From Thermoplasmata archaeon (GTDB lineage: Archaea; Thermoplasmatota; E2; DHVEG-1): a stretch of 64,000 bases of DNA. The stretch's first letter is position 1. The number at the start of each line of letters is the position of its first letter. The stretch lies in the NCBI GenBank assembly GCA_020054475.1, contig JAHWGJ010000001.1, forward strand, positions 1-64,000, in the 5' to 3' direction. The notes below the pieces were generated by a model. It ran no database searches. It saw nothing but the letters and a program-made list of their open reading frames with translations, and had not been told where the DNA came from. Made by a program: the position numbers and the translations under genes. Positions 40,301 through 50,851 of this stretch are shown piece after piece.

Positions 40301-40612
40301 AGTACTCAAAATATTATCATTTTTTTGTAATTGATTTTGAAAATTATATAATTCTTTTAATAAGTTTGAACTTATTATATTATTTTCATTTTCAGCTAAT
40401 GCCCTAATTATCAATATCTGCTGATTTGAACCAAAATATTCATTTATTTTAATACTAGCTTGAACCAATGGATCTTCTGGGGTGAAATCATTGAAATCTG
40501 TATTAAATTCTAAACCAGTGATAAAGGATGATAAAATAATTGTTATTATAATAATTATAACAATAAAATGCATTGGTTTATCTTCAATAATCCCCCCTAG
40601 AATAGAAACCAT
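37328..40612 (-). CDS. RND superfamily / MMPL exporter
   Basis: 1094 aa; duplicated TM blocks 'LFPVILGLGVDYSVHLFHSYKTELIKGKTPGEAI' and 'TITSITIGIGIDYAIHATQRFRF'. Confidence 0.92.
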   Translation of the reverse strand: MVSILGGIIEDKPMHFIVIIIIITIILSSFITGLEFNTDFNDFTPEDPLVQASIKINEYFGSNQQILIIRALAENENNIISSNLLKELYNFQNQLQKNDNILSTISIATFIDNICLIEFGKSLENCTDDQIKTAINDLLNYEEINELIILDNDDNQDSDIKNSLDIINSEIIKNEEKIILKINLYDLSEIYTELYSNPGIVNITEWFIEFENQISPDPSFRYNYKISIQIAFFKEQKQIEWTLFKGFFRNIKEIKNIIESQDQEKYYTITPYIWIKIPDENIEIPIPLEDTNITIDTSKNNIIIQILKSELGKYGISTKIDSFELPAKLTNFTIGTRYSQTPEYFYDLTKRFEDLQTNIISDFFSLDNFEDFENISDQEFNFSSISDNFFEYSTEWINLDKAPNSGSSSNIFYLFPPFIIDLKNTALSFISKEYQDNSISSKALIFAEIKSSNTIDESVSQTEELLEIIDGLDEENPNLIFNATGPGVLSVEINEVTGDANQIIGPSIFIIIILVLFISFRKPSYVLIAILSLVISSIWLFGTMSLLNIPFNVIAVALFPVILGLGVDYSVHLFHSYKTELIKGKTPGEAIRLSVDETGTAMFLAMVTTVIAFISFLSATIPPVRDFGILLAIGVIYTFITAITFSAPLRYIVDKRKKVKINFKTSRFGIINIMKITSRLVLCHQKKIFALMILISLVMFIGASQIETGFDFDQFIPGDTPSLEIQDQIAKDFPFSSQNQEYILIEGDIATVLCLKGISKTYDNMQDDTYLALNVDGSVKASSIISLINEAADNNRSLVNIFNLNENYIPKSDNDVKSLFNYLRSNEEYESNFRSLIHENDEDYDAAIIRVYIDPSLETKEGNVNDELQLLKKELNDDVEEFGNASAVVTGNFIVTLTITDSLTVSQVTSTIISIILATLVVIIVYKNPILGLIAIIPVGVSMIWILGTMFYIGYSLNILTITVTSITIGIGIDYAIHATQRFRFTADRTGDFRTSVCETISQTGGALLIAALTTTLGFGILVFAPIPPQQQFGLILAITIIYSFLTSVLLLPIILYNWGDWRMRRKGYIISTKKYENIENDFDSCECNDQSKK

Positions 40613-40684
40613 TAATTTTACCTTTTTAGTTATATATTATTTATATATAATAATTTGTTATCTTAAAAATCTATTTATTTATGT

Positions 40685-40808
40685 TTTGTTTCTCTCTCTT
40701 TGTTAAAGATATCTAATAATAAAATAATTTTTTTTCTCCCTTTGTTATTTGTAAGTTTTATTGAGAGAGAAAAATTTTTTTTTAATTATAGCTCTCCCCC
40801 TCTCTCTA
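40685..40808. repeat. Homopyrimidine/homopurine inverted repeats
   Basis: tttctctctc ... gagagagaaa ... ctctccccctctctct. Confidence 0.45.
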
Positions 40809-41288
40809 ATTAAAATACAATTTTCCCTCGCTCCTACAATATTTTTAACTATAATTTAAGATTAAATAGATAATCCAACAGAAGAATTTCTCCCTCATAT
40901 CCATTTTAATATTTTATTATATAGATTTTGAATAATTTATTATAAACATCAAAATTTATTAATATTATAAAATTTAAAATTTTATTGACATTTGTATCAA
41001 GATAAATTGAATCTCGTGAGCAAATGTTTCAACATAAATTGGTATCTTTGAGCAATAATTCCATATTTAATGATTTATTTAAGAAAATATTTTATTTACT
41101 TTTTTTTATGAAATATTATTTAATGATTTTATTAAAAGTTATTTAGATATAGATAATTGATAGTAAAAAAAATGTTTTATTATTAATTGAACTGACTAAT
41201 TATTTGTCTTTATATTAATTAAATTATTTTCGATATTGTATTATCATTTATTGGTAAAAGATTGGCAAATGTATGATTATATTAAATG

Positions 41289-41954
41289 TTAATAAGTTAA
41301 TAATGAAAAAATTGAGGGCATATGAATTTCACCATTTCTTCTAATGATTATTGTATTTATCATTGATCGCATTATATCAATTGGTCCAAAGAATTCACCT
41401 TTACCAATTACCAACACATAATCACCTCCTTGATTATAGGGATCCCAGCAATAAATGTAATAAGTTCCAGATTCAGATATATTCATATCTAGAATAGGGC
41501 CATAATAATATGATTTCCCTCCAAAGGGTTCATAGAATGTTTCTCTTTCAACCCCCTGTTCAACATTTTCTTTTATTATTGCACCATATCCTTCTGGAAT
41601 TTCAAATGGTAATTCTTGATTAGGTGATGGAAGATTAGGCCCAACAAGTGCAAACCAAGGTACAAAATTTTCATAATAATTCTCAATAACAGGTACAATT
41701 ATTTCAATATACACATTCTTAGGTTTGTTATTTATTTTAAATTTATAGACATCAATATCTTCACATTGCGTATCTACATCATTTTCAAGCCAAGCATAAA
41801 AAGCTTTAGATTTTTCAATCATTTTCCAAACATAAAACGGGTTATCCTCTGAATAATCAGATCTTTCAATATATGGAACATGTGCTGTAGCAATAGAAGC
41901 TGTTAATAAAATTGTAATAATTGACAAAATTATTATTATATTATTTTTTATCAT
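41289..41954 (-). CDS. Exported hypothetical protein
   Basis: Signal peptide 'IIIILSIITILLTASIATAHV'; C-terminal YIYCWDPYNQGGDYVLVIG. Confidence 0.65.
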   Translation of the reverse strand: MIKNNIIIILSIITILLTASIATAHVPYIERSDYSEDNPFYVWKMIEKSKAFYAWLENDVDTQCEDIDVYKFKINNKPKNVYIEIIVPVIENYYENFVPWFALVGPNLPSPNQELPFEIPEGYGAIIKENVEQGVERETFYEPFGGKSYYYGPILDMNISESGTYYIYCWDPYNQGGDYVLVIGKGEFFGPIDIMRSMINTIIIRRNGEIHMPSIFSLLTY

Positions 41955-42112
41955 TAATTTTAAATCCCCTATTAAAAAATATATTAACTATTTATATATT
42001 CTTGGATAAGTCAATTAATAATTATTTTAATGAGATAAAAATTTATTATTAATATAAATTATAAAAGGTAAGTAAAAAGATAATGAGAATATTGTAAGAA
42101 TAATATTTATTA

Positions 42113-42508
42113 TTATTTATTTTTAAATTTTAATGATAATGAATTTATACAATATCGTTTCCTAGTAGGTAAAGGCCCATCATCAAATAAGTGTCCTAAA
42201 TGCCCTCCACATTTTTTACATATTACTTCAATTCGTTTCATTCCAAAACTATTATCATTTTTTTCAATTATATTTTCTTTATTTATAGCGTCATTGAAAC
42301 TTGGCCATCCACTTCCAGAATCAAATTTAGTTTCTGAAGTAAACAACTCATTTCCACATGCAGCACATAGATAAATTCCCTTTTTTTTATTATTTAATAA
42401 TTCACCTGTAAATGGTTTTTCAGTACCTTTTCCCCTTAGAACCATATATTGATCAGGAGTTAATTTTTCCTTCCAATCTTTATCAGATTTTTTAATTTCA
42501 TTAATCAT
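42113..42508 (-). CDS. msrB: Peptide-methionine (R)-S-oxide reductase
   Basis: '[56 protein letters not shown]', '[16 protein letters not shown]', 'RYCINS'. Confidence 0.95.
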   Translation of the reverse strand: MINEIKKSDKDWKEKLTPDQYMVLRGKGTEKPFTGELLNNKKKGIYLCAACGNELFTSETKFDSGSGWPSFNDAINKENIIEKNDNSFGMKRIEVICKKCGGHLGHLFDDGPLPTRKRYCINSLSLKFKNK

Positions 42509-42708
42509 AATATAAATAATATGAAATAAAGTATATATATCTCTTATTCTAATAAAAAAAATCATTAATTAATAAAATTTAATCAAAAATTACCATAATA
42601 TAAACAATAGAATTAAATAATAAAAAATATTTTGTCAAATATATTATATAGCATTACATATTATTGAAAAATAAAGAATAATAATTAATATAACCCGGGA
42701 GGTAAAAA

Positions 42709-42996
42709 ATGGTTGAAATAAATATAGATTCTTGCATCTGTTGTGGTAAACAAATAACTGAGAATGCATCTATTAGAAGAATAATGTGCATCGATTGTAT
42801 GGCAAAAATCATTAAAGAAATAAATATTGAACCAGATGAACATTATTCTGATTTTATCGATTTTGCATATAATATTAAAAATAGATTAGAAAAAGGTGAA
42901 GATGCGGGGAAAATTATGGAAAACATTCCTGACGGTTTTGATGCATGGCTTAAGAAAAATTCTTCATTAAGTGGGTATGGAATTATTTCAGATTGA
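42709..42996 (+). CDS. Small zinc-knuckle hypothetical protein
   Basis: 'CICCGKQITENASIRRIMCIDCMAKI'; sits directly upstream of the AAA+ gene. Confidence 0.6.
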   Translation: MVEINIDSCICCGKQITENASIRRIMCIDCMAKIIKEINIEPDEHYSDFIDFAYNIKNRLEKGEDAGKIMENIPDGFDAWLKKNSSLSGYGIISD

Positions 42997-43135
42997 AATA
43001 TAACTCCCCGTAAGATAATAATTTAGATTAATTAAAGAACATTTAATCATATTTAAACCTAGAATAAATTTTACCATATCAAATCAAATATTAAAATAAA
43101 TATAATATAGATGAACAAATCTTACGTTTTAACAT

Positions 43136-44044
43136 ATGCCTGAAAGTACAGAAGAATATTTTCAAATTATTTCAAAAGAAAACCCATTAGAATTTTTTTC
43201 AAAACATATATGCCCATATCTAGTTGGAACACAATGGGATGTCATTCGTAAAAGTTCCTTATTAATGGGAGTTACAAAGGATAGATCTAATTTGCGGATG
43301 AGACTACATATTTTATTATGCGGGGGTCCTGGAACAGGAAAATCAGAATTTCTAAATTGGTGGCAACAAAAAATGGATGGTGTATTAATAAATTCTGAAC
43401 TTACATCAAAAACGGGTCTTGTAGGTGATGCTAGAGGAAAAAAAATTCATCCGGGATTATTGGCTCAATCAAATGGTTCAGTTTTATTAGTTGATGAACT
43501 TGATAAAATGTCGATTAATGACCAAAATGGATTACTTCAAACAATGGAAGAAGGAGAATATACAATAACAAAAGGAAAAAATCGACAGTCATTTAAAGCT
43601 GAGGTAAGAGTTATTGCAACATGTAATAATTTAGAAAAAATTCAAAAACCACTTTTAGATCGATTTGATTTTCCATTTAATGTTTCTAAAATATCAAGAA
43701 TACAAAGAGCAGAATATGTATCTGATATCATTGATAGCTTTATGGGGAAAAATGCAAAAGACTATTCATTAGTTGTAAAGGCATATCTAAACTGGGCAAA
43801 AAATGCAAAAACTTGGATCGATCCAACAGATGAACCATCTATTAAAAAAACAATTAAAAATTACATTCTCGAAACAGATGCGAATATTGAAGGTATATCT
43901 TACAGAAGTTTAGAATACTCAATTCTAAGAATTGCTTATGCGCTTGCTTTACTTGAAAGAAGTAAAATAACTGAAAATCATATAAGCTATGCAATTGAAT
44001 TGAAAGATAATGTTTTAAAAGGATTTATTGGTTTTATTGAATAG
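43136..44044 (+). CDS. MCM-like AAA+ ATPase domain protein
   Basis: 'HILLCGGPGTGKSEFLNW', 'GSVLLVDELDKMSINDQNGLLQTMEEGEYTITKG', 'VRVIATCNN', 'LLDRFDFPFNV'; no N-terminal OB-fold region. Confidence 0.85.
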   Translation: MPESTEEYFQIISKENPLEFFSKHICPYLVGTQWDVIRKSSLLMGVTKDRSNLRMRLHILLCGGPGTGKSEFLNWWQQKMDGVLINSELTSKTGLVGDARGKKIHPGLLAQSNGSVLLVDELDKMSINDQNGLLQTMEEGEYTITKGKNRQSFKAEVRVIATCNNLEKIQKPLLDRFDFPFNVSKISRIQRAEYVSDIIDSFMGKNAKDYSLVVKAYLNWAKNAKTWIDPTDEPSIKKTIKNYILETDANIEGISYRSLEYSILRIAYALALLERSKITENHISYAIELKDNVLKGFIGFIE

Positions 44045-44271
44045 AATTAGTATAAAACTCATATATTTCAAATAATGTAAAATAAAAAAAAGGATATTTC
44101 CTCACCACATCTATTGATATAGAATTAGTATTTATCAATTAATTGGAATACTTTTTTGCTAATTATAAATTCTTTATTGATTTGAAATTAATAAAAAAAA
44201 ATGCTACAAAATCAATAAAATAGAATATAATATGATATTTATGAACAAAATCTGAATCACTATGATTTTAT

Positions 44272-44285
44272 ATAACAAATGTTAT
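44272..44285. promoter_or_regulatory. TAAC-N4-GTTA palindrome (ataacaaatgttat)
   Basis: 20 nt upstream of the likely ATG at 44306. Confidence 0.55.
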
Positions 44286-44305
44286 TTATGTATAGGGGTA
44301 AATAT

Positions 44306-46147
44306 ATGAAAAAAATAATCATCACTATGATAATTGGCATATTGCTAATTAACTCCATTGCAATAATTGCCATGCCAACGCATGTTGATAATAAAAAAAT
44401 ATTCAATGAAAATCTAATAATATCTAAACCATTGATAAAAGATATTGGAAATTTCATGTCAATCCAAATTGATGAAGCAGATTCATTTTTATATGAACCC
44501 GGAAAGCCATTTCTTCCGGTAATAACTAAAACTTATGAATTTCCATTAGGTACAAAAATAATTAATGTAAATATCTGCTATGAAGGGGATGAAATTATTT
44601 TATCAAAAAAGATTTATCCTTCACCTATCCCAACAACAATTTTAAAAGATATCAATTTAAAATCATTAAATTTGTTTTTTGAAAGAAGTGTTTATGAAAA
44701 TTCTGATTTTTACCCCTCGGAACAATATACTATATCAAAGGGCGCAGGATTGAATAATGGAGAACATGTATTATTTCTTAATATAAGAATTAATCCTCAA
44801 TATTCGCCTCAGAAAAATATTTTAATATTTCCTCAAAATGTAGGAATAAAAATTGAATATATTCTACCTGAAAAATCAATTGTAAAATCAGATGATTACG
44901 ATATGGTAATTATTTCACCAGAAATGTTTTCCTCAGAAATACAATCACTAATAGATCATAAAAACAATGTTGGAATTCAAACATTTTTAAAAACAATTGA
45001 GGAGATTTATGAAGAATTCTCTGGATTTGACGAACCAGAGCAGATAAAATATTTCATAAAGGATGCAGTAGAAAATCTTGGTATTTCATATGTTTTATTT
45101 ATCGGAGATGTAAATCATCTACCAATTAGAAAAACATCAATAAGAATGGAACTTCCTATTGATGATGCAATAACTGATCTTTATTACGCGGATATTTATG
45201 ATTCTAATGGAAATTTTAGTTCCTGGGATTCAAATGAAAACAAAGTTTTTGGAGAATTTAAATTAGAAAATTACATGCCGCCCGGGGATATTATTGATCT
45301 GTATCCTGATATAATGACCGGTCGTATTCCTTGTTCAAATAGCGATCAATTATCTCTTATCATCGATAAAATTATAACTTATGAAACAGAGACTTATGGC
45401 GAACCTTGGTTTAATAATTTAATCTTAATGGCAGGTGATACTTTTCCATATGATGATAAAAATGAGGGTGAAATGATAACAAATATTATTGCAAATCAAA
45501 TGGAACAGTTTGGATACATTCCAGAAAAACTTTTCACATCATTAGATACATTTAAACCAAGAATTATAAACGAGAAAATATCCGAAGGTGCAGGTTTTGT
45601 TAGTTACTCGGGGCATGGATATGAACAAGGTTTCGGTACTTCTCCGCCTCAAAGAGATAAAAGAATAGAATACTTCTCACCATATCTTATAGGTATGAAA
45701 AATAATAATAAACTACCTATTATTTTCTTAGATGCTTGTTCTACAACAAAACTAGATTTTACAATCCATGATCTTAAAGAGTGGTATCCAACACCATTTG
45801 TTATGTTATTATCTTTTTTAAATAATATCCCTTACGATTCAGATAATTTATACCCCTGTTTCTCATGGGAACTACTTAAAAAACAGAATGGTGGTTCTAT
45901 AGCTACAATGGGTTCAACCCGAGTTGCTTTTTTAGGGATGTCAATGGAAGGTGAAGTTGTAGGGGGTATTGCGTTTTTAAATATCAAATTCTTTGAAGCT
46001 TATGAGGCTGGAAGCACTATTGGACCTTTATTCAACTCAGCAATAAATTCATATATAAATAGTGCAGGTTGGAGAGAACCCATTACCCCTCAAGAATTCA
46101 TATTACTTGGTGATCCTAGTTTGAAAATTGGCGGATATTTAAATTAA
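44306..46147 (+). CDS. Exported C25 (gingipain-like) family cysteine peptidase
   Basis: 'VIISPEMFSSEIQSLIDHKNNVGIQTFLKTIEEI', 'VLFIGDVNHLP', 'GFVSYSGHGYEQGFG', 'LPIIFLDACSTTKLDF', 'GDPSLKIGGY'. Confidence 0.88.
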   Translation: MKKIIITMIIGILLINSIAIIAMPTHVDNKKIFNENLIISKPLIKDIGNFMSIQIDEADSFLYEPGKPFLPVITKTYEFPLGTKIINVNICYEGDEIILSKKIYPSPIPTTILKDINLKSLNLFFERSVYENSDFYPSEQYTISKGAGLNNGEHVLFLNIRINPQYSPQKNILIFPQNVGIKIEYILPEKSIVKSDDYDMVIISPEMFSSEIQSLIDHKNNVGIQTFLKTIEEIYEEFSGFDEPEQIKYFIKDAVENLGISYVLFIGDVNHLPIRKTSIRMELPIDDAITDLYYADIYDSNGNFSSWDSNENKVFGEFKLENYMPPGDIIDLYPDIMTGRIPCSNSDQLSLIIDKIITYETETYGEPWFNNLILMAGDTFPYDDKNEGEMITNIIANQMEQFGYIPEKLFTSLDTFKPRIINEKISEGAGFVSYSGHGYEQGFGTSPPQRDKRIEYFSPYLIGMKNNNKLPIIFLDACSTTKLDFTIHDLKEWYPTPFVMLLSFLNNIPYDSDNLYPCFSWELLKKQNGGSIATMGSTRVAFLGMSMEGEVVGGIAFLNIKFFEAYEAGSTIGPLFNSAINSYINSAGWREPITPQEFILLGDPSLKIGGYLN

Positions 46148-46165
46148 TTAAAAAATATCTTTTGT

Positions 46166-47632
46166 TCATTTATATTCAAATTGAATATAATGGGAAAAAT
46201 CTTCAGCAATATCAATAATTCTAGATTCAGATTCACCCTTAAGATAAACATTGAAGAATTCTAAAATGAATGATCTTACAATCTCAATCATCAATTTTGC
46301 ATCAACTGTTCCAAATCCTAGTATATTTTGAGGTATTAATGGAAGCATATGCGATAACAATAATCCTACATCAGTATATCCATAATGAGAAGACCCATTA
46401 ATACTCATTCTATATATGTCTGATTCTTGCTTATCCCAAATATAATCAACTCCGGATGAGTTAAATCTTCCATCAGCAGTCATCATAAAAAAAGGTTTAG
46501 TAACTCCTATTGGAATTAGTTCTTCATATGATACACCATCAAGTGTTAATCCACAGTCGATACGATCATCTTCAAAACAACAAATTGAAGTGGATGCACC
46601 TCCAAAAGAATGACCATACATGCCTACATTTTCTAAATTAAGACGTTCTTTTAAAATATCATCCGTATCATTTAAAATTTCTGCATAATCTAGAGCGGAT
46701 TTTGCATCATCAGCAATTGTACGTATTGCAATTTTTGCATAATCCGGATTATTTTGTGAGTAAAAATCCTGATAATATATTGATCTATCATCAGGAAATT
46801 CAACTACCCCTGCTATGTATGGATGATTCATAGAAATTACAACATACCCTTTTGAGACCAAATCCTCAATAAAAGAACTATAAATTTCAAGTGTTCCATC
46901 AAGACCATGGGAAAACAATATCACAGGAAATAAATTTGAATTAGAAGCAATAGGTACATTTATTTTTCCATGAGGTTTTACATCTTCATAAGCTGTTTTT
47001 GACACCCCTAAAAGTGGTATTGGAGCACGCCCCATCAACCATGCGAACATAAGTTCAGTCATATATGTATACCACTCGCCTTCAACTTCTTTATCTGTAG
47101 GATACCATATCTTAAGAACAAGTTCTCTAAAATCATCAGGATTTTCAGTTAGAAGTTCTTTACGAGATTCATCGATAAGATGAAAATTTTTTACTCCAAT
47201 CCCATATTTGCCATTCAAAGGAGGAATATAAGATGAAGTATAACTCGCCTTAATAAATCCATTGGGAATTATGAGATATGACTTAAAAGCTGATCTATGA
47301 ATCTCGATTAATCCAATTAGCGGGATTGAAAAAATACCTTTTTTAAAAACACCATATAATAAATTATTTTTGAACCAACCTTTGGCCTCAAAGGATTCAT
47401 CATTAATAAGAATTGTAGCTTGAAAAACTCCGTTTGTTGAGGATCTCCCGTGATTTATCATTCCAGTTATATCCCCATTTGATTTTCCGATAGTTATTGT
47501 ACCTTCAAAAATACCATCAGTCCATATGTCCTCGGAGATACTCTTTGGTAGTTGAGCATTTATGTTAAATGAAGATATGATAATAATTAAAACAAAAACT
47601 ATTGAAGTTATTATTTTTAAATTCCATTTCAT
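46166..47632 (-). CDS. Exported alpha/beta hydrolase (PAF-acetylhydrolase/dienelactone hydrolase-like)
   Basis: 'FPVILFSHGLDGTLEIYSSFIEDLVSKGYVVISMNHP', 'NVGMYGHSFGGASTSICCFEDDRI'. Confidence 0.85.
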   Translation of the reverse strand: MKWNLKIITSIVFVLIIIISSFNINAQLPKSISEDIWTDGIFEGTITIGKSNGDITGMINHGRSSTNGVFQATILINDESFEAKGWFKNNLLYGVFKKGIFSIPLIGLIEIHRSAFKSYLIIPNGFIKASYTSSYIPPLNGKYGIGVKNFHLIDESRKELLTENPDDFRELVLKIWYPTDKEVEGEWYTYMTELMFAWLMGRAPIPLLGVSKTAYEDVKPHGKINVPIASNSNLFPVILFSHGLDGTLEIYSSFIEDLVSKGYVVISMNHPYIAGVVEFPDDRSIYYQDFYSQNNPDYAKIAIRTIADDAKSALDYAEILNDTDDILKERLNLENVGMYGHSFGGASTSICCFEDDRIDCGLTLDGVSYEELIPIGVTKPFFMMTADGRFNSSGVDYIWDKQESDIYRMSINGSSHYGYTDVGLLLSHMLPLIPQNILGFGTVDAKLMIEIVRSFILEFFNVYLKGESESRIIDIAEDFSHYIQFEYK

Positions 47633-47770
47633 TTTAATTCAATCCTTCAATATTATTAATATTATAACATTGTTATATAATTTTTTAATGATTAATAAAA
47701 AAAATTTAAGAAATATGATAAAATCTATGAAATTTATATATATCATATGATATAACTTATAACAATACGT

Positions 47771-48988
47771 ATGAAAAAAAAATCTAATATTCACAATTTT
47801 ACAGGGTACAGATGGGTCATTTTAATAGTTTTTATCATAGTTGCATTAACCTCTCAATTGTTATGGTTAACATTTGCACCTATTTCATCTGAAATGGAAA
47901 AACTATATGGCGTTACTGCATTTGATATTTCATTATTGTCCCTAGTTTGGCCTTTAATATTCGTTGTTACAGCAATTCCTGTAGGAATATTTATAGATAA
48001 AAAAGGATTTAAAATCAGTGTTACAGTTGGAGCAATATTTTTAGCTATATTCTCCATTATTAGAATTTTCTCAGCTATACCTGAATATAATTTTATTATC
48101 TTATTAATCTCTCAATCAGGTGCTGCAATTTCTCAACCTTTCATTTTTGGCAGTATCACAAAACTATCTGCATCTTGGTTTCCTGAAAATGAACAAGGTC
48201 TAGCCACAGGTCTTGGAACTATCGGTTTATTCCTTGGAATGATGGTTGCATTAGCCATTACACCAATAATTTTTCTATCATATGGGACTGTAAATTTACT
48301 GATTATTTATGGTTATATCTCATGTGCTGCAGCATTTTTCTTTATTTTATTAGCAAAAGAAGGGAGAAAAACATCTATAAAAGATACAAGTTCTGCGTTC
48401 TCACTAAATGATCTTTGGTCATTATCAAAATTAAAGCCATTTTTAATCCTAGAATTTGGATTTTTTGTTGTTGTAGGAGGTTTTACTGCACTTATGACCT
48501 GGCTAGAACAAATACTTAATTCCCTACATGGAATAGGCATTGATCAGGCAGGAATAATTGGTGGAATAATGATAATAGGGGGAATTATCGGTTCAATAAT
48601 AATACCTGCAATTTCAGATAAAATAAATAAAGTTAAAATATTTGTCATAATCAATTTAGCAATAGGTACTTTTTTACTATACCTAGTAGGCTTCTTTCAT
48701 GATTTTATATTACTTGCATTGATTTTTTTTATTATGGGTTTTTTCTTAATGTCTGCACTCCCATTAGTATTAGAGATGTCTAGTAGAATTGCAGGCCCCG
48801 GAATTGAAGGGCAAGCTTCTTCATTATTATGGTTTTTTTCTCAAGTGGGATCAGTATTATTAATCATAATAGTAGAACCAATAAAATCTATTTGGAATAG
48901 TTACTATAATTCAATTATTTTAATTGTATTATTATGGATAATCTCCTTAATTCTATTTCTTGGAATTAAAGAAAATCCCAAAAAATAA
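47771..48988 (+). CDS. MFS transporter
   Basis: 12-TM pattern; 'FDISLLSLVWPLIFVVTAIPVGIFIDKKGFK'. Confidence 0.9.
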   Translation: MKKKSNIHNFTGYRWVILIVFIIVALTSQLLWLTFAPISSEMEKLYGVTAFDISLLSLVWPLIFVVTAIPVGIFIDKKGFKISVTVGAIFLAIFSIIRIFSAIPEYNFIILLISQSGAAISQPFIFGSITKLSASWFPENEQGLATGLGTIGLFLGMMVALAITPIIFLSYGTVNLLIIYGYISCAAAFFFILLAKEGRKTSIKDTSSAFSLNDLWSLSKLKPFLILEFGFFVVVGGFTALMTWLEQILNSLHGIGIDQAGIIGGIMIIGGIIGSIIIPAISDKINKVKIFVIINLAIGTFLLYLVGFFHDFILLALIFFIMGFFLMSALPLVLEMSSRIAGPGIEGQASSLLWFFSQVGSVLLIIIVEPIKSIWNSYYNSIILIVLLWIISLILFLGIKENPKK

Positions 48989-49167
48989 AAAAATAGTTTA
49001 ACAAAATTGAGGATATATTATAATTTGAAAATGAAAAGTATACTCAATTATCAATTATTTAATATATGAAAAAATACATTTCAATTTTTAGATAATTTAA
49101 AAAAATATTAAACATAATAAATTAGATGGGTTGCACAATGATAATTAAAATTTAATTAGAAATTATC

Positions 49168-50820
49168 ATGAGTATACTCATATTTGCTACATATTATTCT
49201 TTAGGAGAAAAAATGAGGGAAGAAGCTGAAATTGTAAAAGAATTACGAGAATTGGAAAAAACTGGTACATTTACAAATACATATAATTACAAATATAAAA
49301 ATTCAGCAAATGAATCTCTAGAAGAAAATATTCAATTAGAAAATAATTGTTCTTTTGATGAATCATTTAAATTTAAAAAATTTAATGGAGAGTTATATAA
49401 AAAACTTGTTGAAAATTCTTTAGAAGGTATATTAATTCTAGATCTAAAAGGAAAAATTTTATTTGTAAATCCAGCTGTAATGAATATATTTGGATTCAAT
49501 ACAAATCAAGATATAATTGGAAAAAATTTTCTAAATTTAATTCATCCAGATTACCATAATCAACTAATCAAAGATCAAAAATTATTATTTATAGGTAAAG
49601 AAAGAATTCTAAATACTTACAAAGGAATATCAACTAGTGGGGAGAAAATCTGGATAGAAGGTCTTGGATGTAAAATTAATTTTTTAAACGAAAACGCTCT
49701 TGCTATTTTCATAAGAGATATAACTCATAGACAAAAAACATGGTATGAATTAGTAAAACTAGTTGATAAATATAAAGCATTAGCTGATATGTCAACAGAT
49801 GGCATAATTATAATCGATAATCTGGGAAGAATAACTTATTCAAATACATCATTTGAGAAGTTATGTGGAAAAAACAAAGAACAATTAAATGGTACGCCTT
49901 TTAGAAATTTTTTATCAAAAGATTCAATCTACCAATATCAAGAAATATTTATTGGTGCAAGAAAGACTGGAAAAAAAATTAAGGATATAGAACTAGAATT
50001 TCTTAACATTAGTAATGAAATAATTCCTATTGAACTTAGTCTTTCACCATTAAAAAATATTAATAATGAATTTTCAGGAATAGCATGTACTATTCATGAT
50101 ATAACCGTTCATAAAAAAATTGAAACTGAACTGAAAAAATCAAGAAAATTAAAAACTGAATTTATGAACATAGCCGCTCATGAATTAAAATCACCAATTA
50201 CTCCAATAAAAGGATATTTAGATTTAATAATTTCAGATAATAAAGCAAATACTAATACAAAAAAATGGGGTAAAATTAGTTTAAGAAATACTGAACGTTT
50301 ATTAGATTTAATTAATGACATTTTGGATGTATCAAGACTTGATAGTGACACTATGAGTTTTACAATGGAAAAAACAAATCCTATGATTTTTTTAAATGAA
50401 GCGATAGAAGATATTGAACCATTATTTAAAAAGAAAAAATTGGAATTAATAAAAAAAATACCTAATAATCTACCAAATATATTAGCTGATAAATATAGAT
50501 TGGAACAAGTTATTAAAAATATAGTTGGAAATGCAGTTAAATTTACAGATAAAGGGAAAATTAGCATTAAAGTAAAAGAAATTGATAAAAAATTTCAAAT
50601 TATTATTGAGGATACAGGTATTGGAATTTCAAATCATGAATTGGATAAGATATTTACTAAATTTTATCAAGCATATACTGGAAACGATCGTAAATGTGAG
50701 GGGACAGGTTTAGGTTTATTTATAAGTAAAGAAATAATTAAAAGACATAATGGAAAAATTTGGGCTGAAAGTAAAATAGAAATAGGAAGTAAATTCTTTA
50801 TTGAAATACCAATCATATAG
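49168..50820 (+). CDS. PAS-PAS sensor histidine kinase (soluble)
   Basis: Two PAS blocks, 'FMNIAAHELKSPITPIKGYLDLI' H-box, 'IEDTGIGISNHELDKIFTKFYQAYTG...GTGLGLFISKEIIKRHNGKIWAES'. Confidence 0.92.
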   Translation: MSILIFATYYSLGEKMREEAEIVKELRELEKTGTFTNTYNYKYKNSANESLEENIQLENNCSFDESFKFKKFNGELYKKLVENSLEGILILDLKGKILFVNPAVMNIFGFNTNQDIIGKNFLNLIHPDYHNQLIKDQKLLFIGKERILNTYKGISTSGEKIWIEGLGCKINFLNENALAIFIRDITHRQKTWYELVKLVDKYKALADMSTDGIIIIDNLGRITYSNTSFEKLCGKNKEQLNGTPFRNFLSKDSIYQYQEIFIGARKTGKKIKDIELEFLNISNEIIPIELSLSPLKNINNEFSGIACTIHDITVHKKIETELKKSRKLKTEFMNIAAHELKSPITPIKGYLDLIISDNKANTNTKKWGKISLRNTERLLDLINDILDVSRLDSDTMSFTMEKTNPMIFLNEAIEDIEPLFKKKKLELIKKIPNNLPNILADKYRLEQVIKNIVGNAVKFTDKGKISIKVKEIDKKFQIIIEDTGIGISNHELDKIFTKFYQAYTGNDRKCEGTGLGLFISKEIIKRHNGKIWAESKIEIGSKFFIEIPII

Positions 50821-50851
50821 ATTTTAAATAATTTTAATCGGTGGTGTAAAT

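Noticed and set aside
47664-47676. ATAACATTGTTAT palindrome upstream of the esterase
   Set aside because: Related to the TAAC-N4-GTTA motif but with a 3-nt spacer, so not counted.
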